64,000 nt of DNA, from the NCBI GenBank assembly GCA_036971475.1, contig JBAIZL010000003.1:107117570-107181569 (forward strand), read 5' to 3'. Shown here in pieces: positions 23,545-35,781 of this stretch; the first letter of the stretch is position 1; each line of letters opens with the position of its first letter. The position numbers and the translations under genes were made by a program. Below the pieces are notes generated by a model, which did not search any database, had not been told where the DNA came from, and was given only the letters and a program-made list of their open reading frames with translations. Source of the DNA: Prosapia bicincta. Its lineage: Eukaryota; Arthropoda; Insecta; Hemiptera; Cercopidae.

Positions 23545-25300
23545 TCTAGTAGACATAGAAATAGCACAGTTTGCCAATTACCCTACATTAGAGCCAAACA
23601 CTGACACTACAAACACAGAGATGAAGTGGGCAATCTCACAAACACCAAGAAAGCTCCTGAACTAGACACCATCACCAATACAACGCTGAAAACCCTCACG
23701 GAGAAACCGATCACTTATCTCTCAAACATCTTTAATGCTATACTCCGGACACAAAACCTCCCGGACACTTTGAAGGAGGCCAAAATCTTGGTCTTCCCGA
23801 AACCGGGGAAAGACCACAGGAAACCTGACTCATACAGACCGATAAGCTTGTCGAATACGATGGGCAAGGTATTTGAAAAAATCCTGCTCAAACGTATCAA
23901 CAAGCATATCCACACACACAACCAACAGAGGCCAGAGCAATTTGGCTTTAGGATAAAACCCTCGGCCACACATCAGCTGATGAGCGTGTAGAGCATGCAA
24001 CCAAGAGTTTCAACATTTACTGGCTTATACACCTAATTAGCGCAAACCTGTCCAACCGCAAGTTTAGGGTTGATGTAGGCCAAACTCAATCTACACTACG
24101 GACTATACGGGCCGGAGTCCCTCATGGCTCAATTGGTCCCGTATTGTTCAACATCTACATCAACGACATACCGACAACACTCAACACACAAGTGGCCATA
24201 TCTGCAGATGACGCAGCGTTATCCGCTCAGTCATGGAAACCACATCTAATACACTGAAATTTACAGGACCACCTTACAATACTAGAATCATGGCTGAGCT
24301 ACTGGAGAGTTAGGGTGAACGGGGCCAAGTGCCAGGCTTTGCTTCTCTCCAAACGTAGGACACACCAACTCAATACACCACTGAAACTATTAGGCAAGGA
24401 CATTCACTTGGGGAACCAGGTCAAATATCAGGTAGTCATTTTCGACAGAGGCCTGACTTGGGACCCTCACATTACCAACACGTTAAAGGAAGCAACAATT
24501 AGATTAACACAATTATATCCAATGCTTAACAGAACAAGCCCACTTTCACTACGAGCGGCCACTACTATATACGTATCTATGTTGCGCAGCATACTCACTT
24601 ACGCTTCACCCGTCTGGGGCCATGCAGGTAACTCACGCACACGCAGACTTTAGTTATTCCAAAATAAGGTTTTGCGAATAATCACGAAGGCACCTATATG
24701 TACAAGATTAACACTGCTTCATACTGACTTGAAAGTGCCTTTTATCAAACAACACCTCCGACACTTAGCAACAAGGTTCTACAAACAGGCTCACGCACAT
24801 ACAACATCCACACTCATTTCCTCACTGGGTAGATACGACCCCACCCACGACACACACAGATGGCCGCTGTCCCTACTGGATGTCCCGCTTAACCATAAAA
24901 TGGAAATAATATATACGTACTAATACATTCTGATTCACAGTCTTGTTTCAGGTGACACAGGGGCACATACCCACGGTCGCAGCTAGCCCCAACGGAAGAA
25001 TTAATTTTGATTTGCATGACTTTTCAGTTTAGAGTTGACAGCGGAAGACGAGGTGCAGGTCATTTCTGCCATTGACTTAGCGCGACACTTACCGTACTAT
25101 TTCATTTCACTATCTCCTGATTCTCCATGGAAAGAGCTTATGAGCTTGGTACTTGCGAAATGAATCCCGTTTCCTTCACTCGCGGTAGGGATACTAACCG
25201 CTTGCGCATGTGAGACGGAGGTAGCTCGCTAGAAGTTGGCTGCCACGGGGGCTGGGCGATTTTTGGGTACCCAGACCCGAGCTAAAATTTTTTTAAAAAT
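23545..25300 (+). pseudogene. Jockey-type LINE, decayed RT and 3' UTR
   Basis: Frames in order: an N-terminal RT part (APELDTITNT, ILVFPKPGKDHRKPDSYRPI, GKVFEKILLKRI) to 23991; an internal deletion; SNRKFRVDV, AGVPHGSIGPVLFNIYINDI and a catalytic box altered to SADDAAL around 24060-24230; then the thumb and C-terminal region (24315-24923) ending before ACTGGATGTCCCG. Stops and frameshifts separate all pieces. The 3' UTR (24924-25300) is collinear with the minus-strand copy at 37.1-42.2 kb and contains AGGGATACTAAC at 25187-25198, uninterrupted here. Endonuclease is absent, and a poly(T)-interrupted A-rich end lies near 25290. Confidence 0.88.
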
Positions 25301-25944
25301 TCCGCTCCCGGTTATTGACAAATTTCTTATCCTTTAACAGCAATGATTCTTTGATTTGAGCGTCATCTGTAGCTTCAATTCTACATTTACTTTATCTCTT
25401 TTCATGAGCTAAAATCATATCTTGAACTATTTTTTGTTCCTTGTATTTGGACTTGAGTATTGAAAATCAGGAAACTAAAATACTGAGTAATGTTAGTCGG
25501 AAGGTCAGATCTTCAAGTAATCGGCCATGCTCATTTGATACCATTACTTTTATCCTCTTCTAGTGCCAAAGGATCTCTGTGTTTATCTTACCAAATTACA
25601 TTTACCTTTTCTTTTCTTTATTAAAAGGAGTGACGGAGATACTATTCCTCCCGGTAAAGAGTGCATCTACTGTAAATAAGCCACCCTACCCACGCGATCG
25701 ATAATTAACCCATTCTCAGTATCAAAAGATCATTACGTCCTTTCCTTCATAAAAACTAATTTCATTAACTTTTCTTATCCCTACAAAGAAGAGGGAAATG
25801 GGTACGAGACCCTGTATAGCTGCGCTAAAGTACGTCTCCATTCCCAGCACCTTCAACATTATGCCCTTTACTCAATCCTACCTAATTCCACCGCCCCTTC
25901 TTTCCCTTTCCCTCACTATAAAGCATAAAGGATACACAACTCCT
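25301..25944. other. Non-coding stretch
   Basis: No gene or element recognised; the 71-codon frame at 25798-26013 runs into the PLE-type fragment that follows. Confidence 0.45.
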
Positions 25945-26100
25945 AATATACTCATCTTCACTTCTGTTAGGATTAATTGTATACATTTGAGTATATTTTT
26001 CTACCGTTACTAACAATAAAATATATTTCTTTGTTGACGCGTTTCAGAATAACTCCATCCTCAAAACTTTCTTAGTACTGTAGCGTACAAAAAAGGATAA
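25945..26100 (-). repeat. PLE-type terminal fragment with hammerhead remnant
   Basis: TATACTCATCTTCACTTCTG, GAGTATATTTTTCTA and the inverted GAAACGCGTCAACAAAG match the 62.6-63.2 kb fragments. The minus-strand core at 26064-26042 reads TTGAGGA (C3 to T), a weak stem II GGAG...TTCT, GAAA, ACGCGT and C17. Confidence 0.65.
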
Positions 26101-26725
26101 ACAATCCCTTATGAGCCATATAGGGCCTACCTCAGGTCACGACTTGCCTTGTGATTCCAAAATCCCCCCTCAAATCCTGCATCATAGTTGTATTCCTTTA
26201 CCTTAACACTGTATACATACATACATACATACATATATATATATATATATTCACATTAACTTTCGATCCTTCGGAGTCTATAATAATCACATTGGCTAAT
26301 CAATTTAAAACCCCATTAAAGAAAACAAGTTTAATTGTTTTAAATATTATGGAGCTTTTACTTAATTAATTTTTTTACTAATCTAGAGTAAAAAAACGTT
26401 TTTATATAATTTCTGGTTTTTAGTAAATAAAAGTGACAAAAGAGCGCCAGAAAAGAATTAAACAATGTTGCAAACAAAACAACTTAAATTTCTATTTAAA
26501 CCAAATGTGCGGGAAAATATTTATGCTGCTATAAATACAAAATGCGCGCAACAACCGCAACCCGTAAAGGTGGTGGCAAAGGATTAATTTTACAGAGAAA
26601 ATAAACACTGAATTTATTTGTATTATTTTTTTAAACATAAAAACACTCAAATCTTTATCAAGGAAATTCCAGCTTTCCGCTCCACTCTGTTATACATTTA
26701 CCGCAGAACGTATATCTGTGCAAGC
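26101..26725. other. Non-coding stretch with (CATA)n(TA)n
   Basis: A short CATA run passing into TA repeats lies at 26214-26250. Nothing else is recognised. Confidence 0.6.
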
Positions 26726-27079
<354 letters not shown>

Positions 27080-27186
27080 ATAGGCTACATACTAGTATTT
27101 ATATGTGTATACTACTATATAATAATCTCAAAGTGTATATATATATATATATATGCATATTCAAGAAAATAATTATCTAAATATAA

Positions 27187-27600
27187 TAATAAAATAGAAA
27201 TTATGAAATTAATGAAAGAATTAAATAAAGGAAAAAAGATGAATATATGTGAAATAACATTGGAAATTTATAAACATAAAGTTAAAGACAAGTTAATTGA
27301 TGAACAAATTCAAGTGAGATGAAGGCACCAAACTATTTATAAGGTCATTGATGTTATGGAAAAAATTACATAAAGTGCAATACTTATAAACATATGGTTG
27401 TTCGTAGTACACATGATTTTATTTTTGTAAAAATATTTTGTTAGATAATTATTTTCCTGAAGATGCTGGTACTGTTCTATCGGCGAAAAGCTTTGAATAA
27501 TATAAGCATTAAAAGTATCTTGTTTTTGAAATGTTTTTAATTTATTAACTATATGACAAGAAAACATACCACCAAATTTAATATATTATATTGCCTTACT
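27187..27600 (+). mobile_element. 3' end of an upstream PLE copy (terminal repeat region)
   Basis: The frame from 27201 to the stop at 27319 encodes a short tail with MNICEITLEIYKHKVKDKL, which aligns in pattern with the post-GIY-YIG tail ETLFINRNKDKIVNNEL of the 32.5-kb PLE copy. It is followed by an A+T-rich UTR with a hammerhead and then the start of a second PLE reading region at 27621. This head-to-tail partial tandem is the known structure of PLE terminal repeats. Confidence 0.72.
27450..27500 (+). ncRNA. Hammerhead ribozyme in PLE terminal repeat
   Basis: Stem I TTC/GAA with a further ATTA/TAAT pairing, CTGAAGA (27457-27463), stem II GCTG...CGGC with one wobble, GAAA (27485-27488), palindromic stem III AAGCTT, T17. 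It lies about 140 bases after the upstream PLE stop and 120 bases before the next PLE frame, as expected for PLE hammerheads. Confidence 0.8.
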
Positions 27601-27620
27601 AGGCTACTGGTGTTGTGAAT

Positions 27621-29908
27621 ATGTGCTCTACAGAGGTTAGTACTATTAGTTATCCATCTTTAACAAAAGATTTAAATTTATATCAGAAACGTAAAATTCA
27701 ATTAATGTAAACTAATTGTAATATATTTTTCAACAAACAATGTATTATTAATAATATTGTTCCTAAATATGCACGAATTACTTTAAAAAATAAAAGTGAT
27801 GTAGCACAAAAAACATGTAAACAAGCAGACATTCTGTGGGTTAGAAATGAAATCAAATTTTTACATAAGAAGCAAAATGAAATAACTTTCGAAATTTATA
27901 AATTACATTTAAAACTAGCATTTTTTATGGATAAAACAAAATGGGAAGAAAAATTTAATAAAATTAATATCTTTTTGTTTAAGTATAGACAAAAAAAATG
28001 AACACTCTAACCAAAAAGCTAGATATATTACAAATGAACAAAGATAAAAATAAGGAAGTAATCATACAACATCATAAGTTTCACCGCAATTTTGTTAATT
28101 TAACAAATACAAAATTCAGCCAAAATGAAATCAAAATTTTAAAAAACAATAGTAAAATCAACCTTAAAAAAGATATGAAAAGAAATATTGATACAATAAT
28201 AATAGATACTGAATTGGCGATCAATACATTAAAAGTAGAGGAACAAGAAAATATGCGAATAAAAACATCACATGAAATAATAAAGTTATTTAAAAATAAC
28301 AAAACTAATCATACACACATAAAACAATATTCGCAAATTAATCAAATTAAACAAAAATTACAAACTAATGATCTTATTTTGACAAAGGCTGATAAAGGTA
28401 ATGCTGTAGTTATTATTGATAAACAGGTACATATAAATAAAACTGAAAATTATATATCTAAAAACCAATATATACAAATAAATAAAGATCCCACAGACAA
28501 ATATCAAAATGAAATAAAATATATAATAAAAACATCATCTAAATTATTTAATCAAAAATATACTAATAATTACATAAATGAGAATCCTAAAACTCCAAGA
28601 TTAAATGGACTAGTTAAATTGCACAAAGAAGATAAACCAATTAGACCATTAGTTAATTTTACAACTGCTCCTTCTTATAAAATTTCAAAATATTTGGCTT
28701 TATTACTTAAAGATAAGGTAAAATTAAATAATACTCATAATATGAAAAACTCAATTGAGCTTATTAAAAAGTTAAAAGATATTAAAATTGATAATAATAC
28801 AAAATTAATATCATTTGATGTTACTAACATGTATAATAACATACCTATAATGAAAACACTTGAAATAATAAAAAATAATATAGATACATTTGAAAAAATA
28901 ACATATTACCACAAGAAATAATAAATACATTAAAAATCATATTAAATCAAAATTATTTTTTATATAATAATAAAATTTATAAACAAAAGAATGGATTAAC
29001 AATGGGCTCTCCAACGTCCAGCATATTATCGGAAATATTTTTACAAAATATAGACATTGAAATAGATAGGATTATTAAAACATATGATCAAAATGGACAC
29101 TGGTTTAGATATGTAGATGATGGATTATACATATCAAATAATAATGGTTTAAATATTGACAAAATATTAAAATGTATAAATAATATACACGAAAATATAA
29201 AATTTACTTATGAATTTGAATCAAAAAATAAACTAAATTATTTAGATATTACAATTACTAGAAATAATGAATCATTTGAATATAATATATATAGAAAACC
29301 AACGCAGACAAATCAAATAATATCTAATTATTCAAATCATCCATACAACCAGAAAATGGCAGCGCTTTATAATTTACTACATAGAATGCACAAAATACCA
29401 ATGTACTTAAATGATCAAATAAAAGAGAAAAAACATAATATATCAAATTGGTTTAGAAAATGGATATAAAAGAAACACCATAGATAAATTAAATAATAAC
29501 ATAATAAGACAACAGAAACTCGAAAATAACTTTGTACCTAATAAGAGAGAAAATATTTGGACAACTTTTACATTCACTGGTAACGAAATAAATAAAATTA
29601 CAAGATTATTTAAAGAAACATATTTACAAATTACATATAAAACCTGTAATAAAAATTTAATAAACAATAACAAAAATCAAAATAATATGCACGAAAGAAA
29701 TGGAGTATATAATATAAAATGTCAAACTTGTAATAAATTATATGTAGGGCAAACAAAAAAGAAATTAAAAGAAAGATACAAAGAACATTTAAACGTGTAT
29801 ATAAAACCAAACATATACAAGTCAAATTTAGCTAAGCATTGTATTAATAATGGACATGAGTTTCCAGAAATGGAAAACATACTTATAATAAAACTTGGTA
29901 AAATTTAA
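27621..29908 (+). pseudogene. Penelope-like element RT plus GIY-YIG endonuclease
   Basis: PLE proteins fuse an RT related to telomerase RT with a C-terminal GIY-YIG endonuclease. ATG at 27621 opens the N-terminal part (KNKSDVAQKTCKQADILWVR; FEIYKLHLKLAF). RT motifs follow: LTKADKGNAVVIID, PRLNGLVKLHKEDKPIRPLV, LISFDVTNMYNNIP, GLTMGSPTSSILSE and the catalytic FRYVDDGLYI at about 29112. The GIY-YIG part has GVYNIKC, KLYVGQT, ERYKEHL and LAKHCINNGHEF (29703-29860). Breaks: a stop at 27708, a one-base shift in the A8 run near 27991-27998, a shift near 28900-28920 and another near 29450-29469. Catalytic motifs are intact, so decay is recent. Confidence 0.92.
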
Positions 29909-30074
29909 ATCCCTTCAATCTAGTTAATTAAGTTATAATTATGTCCATTTTTGGTCATATCTATAAAACATATATGTTTAATATTGTGTGTTCTCTAATT
30001 ATCAACAGTATATGCTTAATCGGTGTTGTCGAGAGAAGTTATACTTCATGATCCAAAAAGTCACGACCAAAATA

Positions 30075-30120
30075 AAACTTCTGCTGACGAATCAAAATGT
30101 GAAATTTTGAAAACAGATAC
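30075..30120 (+). ncRNA. Possible hammerhead remnant downstream of PLE
   Basis: CTGACGA (30084-30090), a stem AAAAT-gtga-ATTTT, then GAAA (30109). TCTG/CAGA could form stem I, but no stem III is present. Its position, about 175 bases after the PLE stop, matches the upstream copy. Confidence 0.4.
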
Positions 30121-31931
30121 AAAAATACTTTGCTTTAACACAGAAACAACAATATGTAATTAAAAGTTTCTAAATGGAAAATAGCACTATATTACAATAC
30201 AGCTACATTATAATCTATCCAATTAGAATTTTTTTAAAATTTTGTTTACTAATCCCCAAGGTAAACAGTTGAGAGTTAAACACGGTCTCCTTATTCCTGT
30301 GACGATGCAGAAATATATACATAAGTGGAGCCTACTTCTATTGTCAACTATTTTGCTCATCATAGCACTACAAACGTTTAGTTTCTTGGTAAGACACTTG
30401 GGTTTTGGTAAAAGCAAGATACTTGTTATTAAAACTTGGTTTTTCTAAAACCAAATGGGTTTTATAAACCTTCTGGGTTTTGAATTTTGAAATTCCGAGT
30501 TAAATTTGGAGGTAATTCATACCCAAAGGGAAACATTAAATGACATTTTCCTTCATTGTAACGCTCATAGACAAAAGTTAACAAAAAGGTGTTAAATACG
30601 GCTTATTTTATATACTTTTCAAATTTAAAAAGTACCTAATAACATTAGTCTTGAGTACAAACCCTGTTTATTTAGTGTATCAAATTAAATACTCTAAGTC
30701 AATAATCAGGCATGAAAGGCAAACTTTAAGTGTTTATTTTTATAAACTACAATTCTACAAGGAAGTAATGAGTCTGAAGGACTTTTATAAAAGTGGTTTA
30801 AGAAATTCATTTTCTGTTACAGCTATTCTGTCATCAATACAAGCGACGTTTAGCCCATTTAAGGCTTGATATTAATTCAATATTTAATTTTCTTCATCAT
30901 ATATTCAACTAAAAATCTATTTTAGTCCTCAAGAGTATAAAAAAGACATAATCCTCTAGGGGGAGGGGGTATCAAAAATCTCCACGCAGCTTTAACTCGC
31001 GTTATTATTTTATTTTATAAGTATTATATTTAAAAATGTGTGGTTATTATTAATACTATGATTTGCAAAATTTGGTTTGTATATTTCTGGCTTTTTATTA
31101 GATTTGTTCATTATATCTTTCTTTTAAGTTTTTCTTGGTTTCACTTTCGGATTTAGGAATATTGAGGTTAGGATTGCGAATACACGTGATAGCCGTAACT
31201 TAGTCCTGTAAAGGTTGTCAACGAATTACTTTATCAGATGTTCCTCAGGACAAAATAAATACAAATTACCTTAAAACGTCACTGTTCAGCTCGGAAGTTA
31301 TAAATTTCAAACTTTACACAGTTGTTATTCGAACCAAAATTTGTTTTAGTTTACCACTGATAGGTCGAGAAAACCTGTAGCTATAGTTTGATTTAAAGAA
31401 GAAAAGAACCGTGTCGGTGGTGGGGTAGGGATGCGGTGTTGTCAGGTTGAACGCTGTGACACTGAACGACGAACGGAAGTTTAACGTAGAGTTGGCAAGG
31501 AGACTTAGCAACACGGTAGGATGTGGATTTCCCATTCGTCCAGACCGTCCCCTTTCACCCCTTATGGCCAATTTCACTGTCGAAGAGTTCTGTTCTGTTT
31601 TAAATCAAAATACAGTCCTTAACTATATATAGGGTTAAATACGTCACAATAGTCTCACTCCCTCCCCCGGCACGTCTCCAGCGTTAAAGTTACTGGAGGT
31701 TGACAATGTCACACCGTCGAAAGTACCCTTTATTTGATTACGCAATATATTGTTGCTAAAACAAATAATAAATTGGTAAAGACAATGTGTTTATAAAAAC
31801 TTATTATACATTGAACAATTTTAAAATAAACTACTTACTGACAACAGAAATAAAAAAAGGAAATAAACTACAAAGCTCAGATAAAGGAATATTATACATT
31901 GAAATAATGAAATAAACTGAATATTTATGAT
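30121..31931. other. Non-coding stretch
   Basis: GTAAACAGTTGAGAGTTAAAC (30260-30280) resembles GGTAAACAGTTGAAAGCGTT at 56.03 kb, so a dispersed repeat is likely. A slightly G+C-richer patch at 31420-31720 contains a 61-codon plus-strand frame with no recognised motif. No gene supported. Confidence 0.45.
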
Positions 31932-31980
31932 TAAATAATAAAAATATATACAACTCACAAATATACAATTTTTTATTTCA

Positions 31981-32021
31981 AACGCGTTTCGACGACTACT
32001 TTGTCGTCATCTTCAGTGAAA
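31981..32021 (-). ncRNA. Hammerhead ribozyme, intact fold (left arm)
   Basis: Stem I TTTCA/TGAAA, CTGAAGA (32016-32010), stem II GACGAC...GTCGTC (6 perfect pairs), GAAA (31990-31987), palindromic stem III ACGCGT, T17. Every consensus position is satisfied. Confidence 0.9.
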
Positions 32022-32958
32022 ATACACAAATGAAATTAGCTAAAAAATATATATATATTAAACATAACCTATAAAGTTTTAGCAAAGGTAAAAACAAAAG
32101 TGAAAATCAGATCTGGGCATTGTCAAATTTATAGCCACAGCTACTAATATAATTACATTAAAATAACATGTTAATTATAAGTATTTAATTTTGATGAGCC
32201 TATATAGCTGGTAAAACATAATAATAACAAAATTATTTAAATAATTTAAAAAAATTAAAAAAGATAGTATTTAACAATTATTAAATTTAAAATAATATTG
32301 AATTTTGAATTGGTCCTAATTCATTATTAACAATTTTATCTTTATTTCTATTTATAAATAAAGTTTCCCATGCATCTAATTCATTAAAATTTATCACATT
32401 TCTTAAAAGGACAACATTTTTACTTTTAAATTCATGTTTTTCGTCCAAACAATGTTTTGCCATAGCTGATTTTTCAGGCCTATTAAATTTAACATGGTCT
32501 GAAAAATCAGCTATGGCAAAACATTGTTTGGACGAAAAACATGAATTTAAAAGTAAAAATGTTGTCCTTTTAAAAAATGTGATAAATTTTAATGAATTAG
32601 ATGCATGGGAAACTTTATTTATAAATAGAAATAAAGATAAAATTGTTAATAATGAATTAGGACCAATTCAAAATTCAATATTATTTTAAATTTATTAATT
32701 GTTAAATACTATCTGTTTTAAATTTTTTAAATTATTTAAATAATTTTGTTATTATTATGTTTTACCAGCTATATAGGCTCAGCAAAATTAAATATTTTTA
32801 ATTAACATATGTTATTTTAATGTGATTATATTAGTAGCTGTGGCTATAAATTTGACAATGCCCAGATCTGATTTTCACTTTTGTTTTTACCTTTGCTAAA
32901 ACTTTATAGGTTATGGTTAATATATATATATATATTTTAGTTAATTTCATTTGTGTAT

Positions 32959-33004
32959 TTTCACTGAAGATGACGACAAAGTAGTCGTCGAAACGCGTTT
33001 GAAA
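32959..33004 (+). ncRNA. Hammerhead ribozyme, intact fold (right arm)
   Basis: Mirror copy of the left-arm ribozyme: TTTCA (32959-32963), CTGAAGA (32964-32970), stem II GACGAC...GTCGTC, GAAA (32990-32993), ACGCGT, T17, TGAAA (33000-33004). Confidence 0.9.
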
Positions 33005-33208
33005 TAAAAAATTGTATATTTGTGAGTTGTATATATTTTTATTATTTAATTATAACTTTCACTCACAAGCCAGCTCGAATATTATTTATGCATATTTATG
33101 GTTCCCCTTTGTTATCCCTATTCGTGATCATAACACGAATAAATTTATTGTCTGATAATCAAGCGGTTAAACTCAAAATGGCGGCCTTATGTGTATATTT
33201 ACACCGAA

Positions 33209-35711
33209 CGTTGTTTATCAGTTTAGCCCCTTGAACACGTATTTTACGTATGTAATATTTAAAACATGTTCATGTCATTAGATGCGTTACATATTAGGCT
33301 TCTTAATACTTTATTTCGTGCGAAATCATGTAGAAGCGCATTCTGTTAGTGATTCAATGAACTACTAAAGACAAAACTCAAAATTTATAAGTGTTGCTTA
33401 GAAACGGACGTTTTTCAGAACATATTATTAAGTTTTTGTTAACACTCATTGTCTTCCTGTAATTGACGACATGTATGGAAGAAGTGGTATAAATCCATTC
33501 CTAAGCATGGCGTCTCTGCCAGGAGGATTTCGTTAGGTTAAAAATTTTCAACATTTGTCCGCACTACAAAGCTCAGTCTTTGTGTAAGATTATTTTGTTT
33601 TATTTATAACAAAATCCGAACTTTTTGTAATTATTACCGCAATTATCCAAGTAATAAAAGCGTTCCGGTTTCGATTCCAGACACGTATAAATACTTTTTT
33701 TTGTCCGCAAATAATGTTATACTTTTTCGACTTTAGAATTAAACCTTAGATAGTGTCCCACAATACGGCACATGGTTTAAGAAATTGTATTTATACCGAA
33801 ATTTTCTTTGTTAATAAATTCAACAATTGACCATTATCTTTGCTTCTCTTATAATCATTTATTCTTACATTTTTCTGTTCTCTTCCTTCAATAATCTTAT
33901 GGTATTAATTTGTATAAAATACCTTCTGTGTTCCATGTTTTAAAACGAAACAAAAAGTTTAAAATAATTTGGAATATGTGGGAGTGTAAAGTGTAAATTT
34001 ACCAGTCTTTTTTCTTTTTATAATCATAGAGAAATGATAAATGGAAAATGTTTTAAAAAAATCATTAAAAAGATATATGTTGTATTTTATTATATTTCCT
34101 TTAGAAGTACATTTTTTCAATTTAATTGTTGAGCTATGTTTTAGAGAAATGTATTTCTTCATTGAATTTGCAATTGTAAATGGTAATATACGGAAGAATA
34201 AATAGTCTTCAACATCGCTCAACGCGACGCTGAAATAATATTTTTGTATAATTTATTTGGAAATAAGGGTTGATTTTACTCGCGTTCCTATATTCTTATC
34301 TACAAATGCATATTTTCTAATTTTATATTCGGAACGTAATTTTTGTGGCTGTTAAGAATGCAAATAAATGGAAGAGCGGTCAGGAAAGTAGCTACAAACA
34401 TCTGGGAAATGTCGCGCTTACAGAAGTAAACCTTTTTATATTATTTCTAATTTTACTTACAACTACAACTAGTAAAGGTTTTGCATTAGCACATTTAGCA
34501 TCTGGGTAAATATGTTTTTAACTTAAGGAATTCTTAAGTATAAAAAGTTTAACAACATACTTCATGAATGGTCTAGCCACGCTCGCTTATACCCGCTGAA
34601 TGTGGGATTCCTATTTGAACAGGTAAGCAACTATCTTCGAACCTTACTTTCCCCGATGTGTTCAGTAACATGGGGTCTGCTATTTACCTTCCTTGCTTAC
34701 ATATCTAACTAAGCGTTACAAAGGGAATGTAGTATTTTTATTTTACAATTCGGCACTCATACTTACACTAGGGAGATTAAATGTGGTAAATTCGTTTTAC
34801 TAGTTATAATTTACAAAGTAAACACTCCATTGCCCGCTTCTCAGTATTAATGGAAACAAAATACAACTCTTTAAAAAACTATTAAATAATAAAAACAACA
34901 AAGATTATTTTTTAAAATTTTCCCCTTGGAGCTTAATGCAAACTGATTTTTATTACAACAACCGGGAACAAACCAACTGGTGGACACGGGTGCACAACTC
35001 TTTTAGATTGTTAACACTAACCTTTACATGTATTAACCTCACTAAACATTGGTAGAATAACGATGGATGTTGAACACTAACCTCATTTTATCCTTACTCA
35101 AGATAACTTGAACCAACCTAATCTAGAAGAATCACTACCCCCTTGCTTTGAATGTTACTTTACTGTTGAAACTAACTTAACCTAACCTAAATTGTATCTA
35201 CCTTGAGGGGAAACCTTGAGGGCATCAACAGAGCCACGTTTCGAGACGCATCAGCACATCCAAGTTGTTATATGTCGCACTCAGTCCCTTCAAAATAACA
35301 TTTATTTGTGTATTATCATGGGCTTACTCCACATTTTTTCAACTCTCCTCTACATCTCTTCATTTCTGATTAGAGGGGTGAAGTTGTTAATTCAACCCTC
35401 CTCTTCTATTTCGACGGCACACGTAGTTAGAGAGTTTCTTCTTCATAGAGTTACAATGACATTTTATAACTGCATTTTGTCCTGATTCTCATGAGATATA
35501 GACACATACACGAGGGCATACACACACAAATACACACACACATTGGAGGGCACCCCTTAGAGAATATGGAGATATAAGGGTCCTCATAGTCAGGGGACTA
35601 GAAGGTTATTGCGCGTAAAACAGGGAATCAAACCTAAAGAACTAGTCCGCTAACCAGGTATTGTAGGAGAGGAGTCTAGGATTCCAGATGGTCTGTGATG
35701 CCGGGCAGCAC
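33209..35711. repeat. Segmental duplication copy A (uninterrupted)
   Basis: Matches 37038-37144 plus 42249-44642 in direct orientation. About 2.4 kb (33318-35711 with 42249-44642) shows only scattered differences, for example CGAGACGCATC versus AGAGACGCATC near 35240. Short frames in it (33959-34222 minus; 35216-35485 plus) are duplicated unchanged, but I see no family signature and do not call them genes. Confidence 0.95.
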
Positions 35712-35735
35712 ACACACACACACACACATACACAA

Positions 35736-35780
<45 letters not shown>
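35706..35780. repeat. (CA)n then (TA)n microsatellites
   Basis: CA run 35708-35727, TA run 35743-35779. The CA run coincides with the right end of the duplicated segment. Confidence 0.95.

Positions 35781-35781
<1 letters not shown>

Larger units (their letters stand above)
31932..33050. mobile_element. 1.1-kb palindrome of two inverted PLE 3' ends
   Basis: Two arms of about 545 bases are nearly identical in opposite orientation, with a spacer of about 23 bases near 32478-32500. Each arm encodes the PLE C-terminal tail (plus strand 32501-32690: SAMAKHCLDEKHEFKSK, then LDAWETLFINRNKDKI, ending QNSILF stop), then a UTR, a hammerhead and about 45 terminal bases (GTATATTTGTGAGTTGTATA). The left arm starts slightly further upstream in the protein (FNRPEKSAMAKHC). 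This is a 5'-truncated inverted dimer of a PLE. Confidence 0.9.

Noticed and set aside
33959..34222. 87-codon minus-strand frame present in both duplicated segments
   Set aside because: Conservation is explained by the recent duplication of the whole segment; no motif and A+T-driven composition.
35170..35195. Telomere-like TTAGG repeats (AACCTAACCTAA)
   Set aside because: Only about two units on either duplicated copy; too short to mean an interstitial telomere tract.
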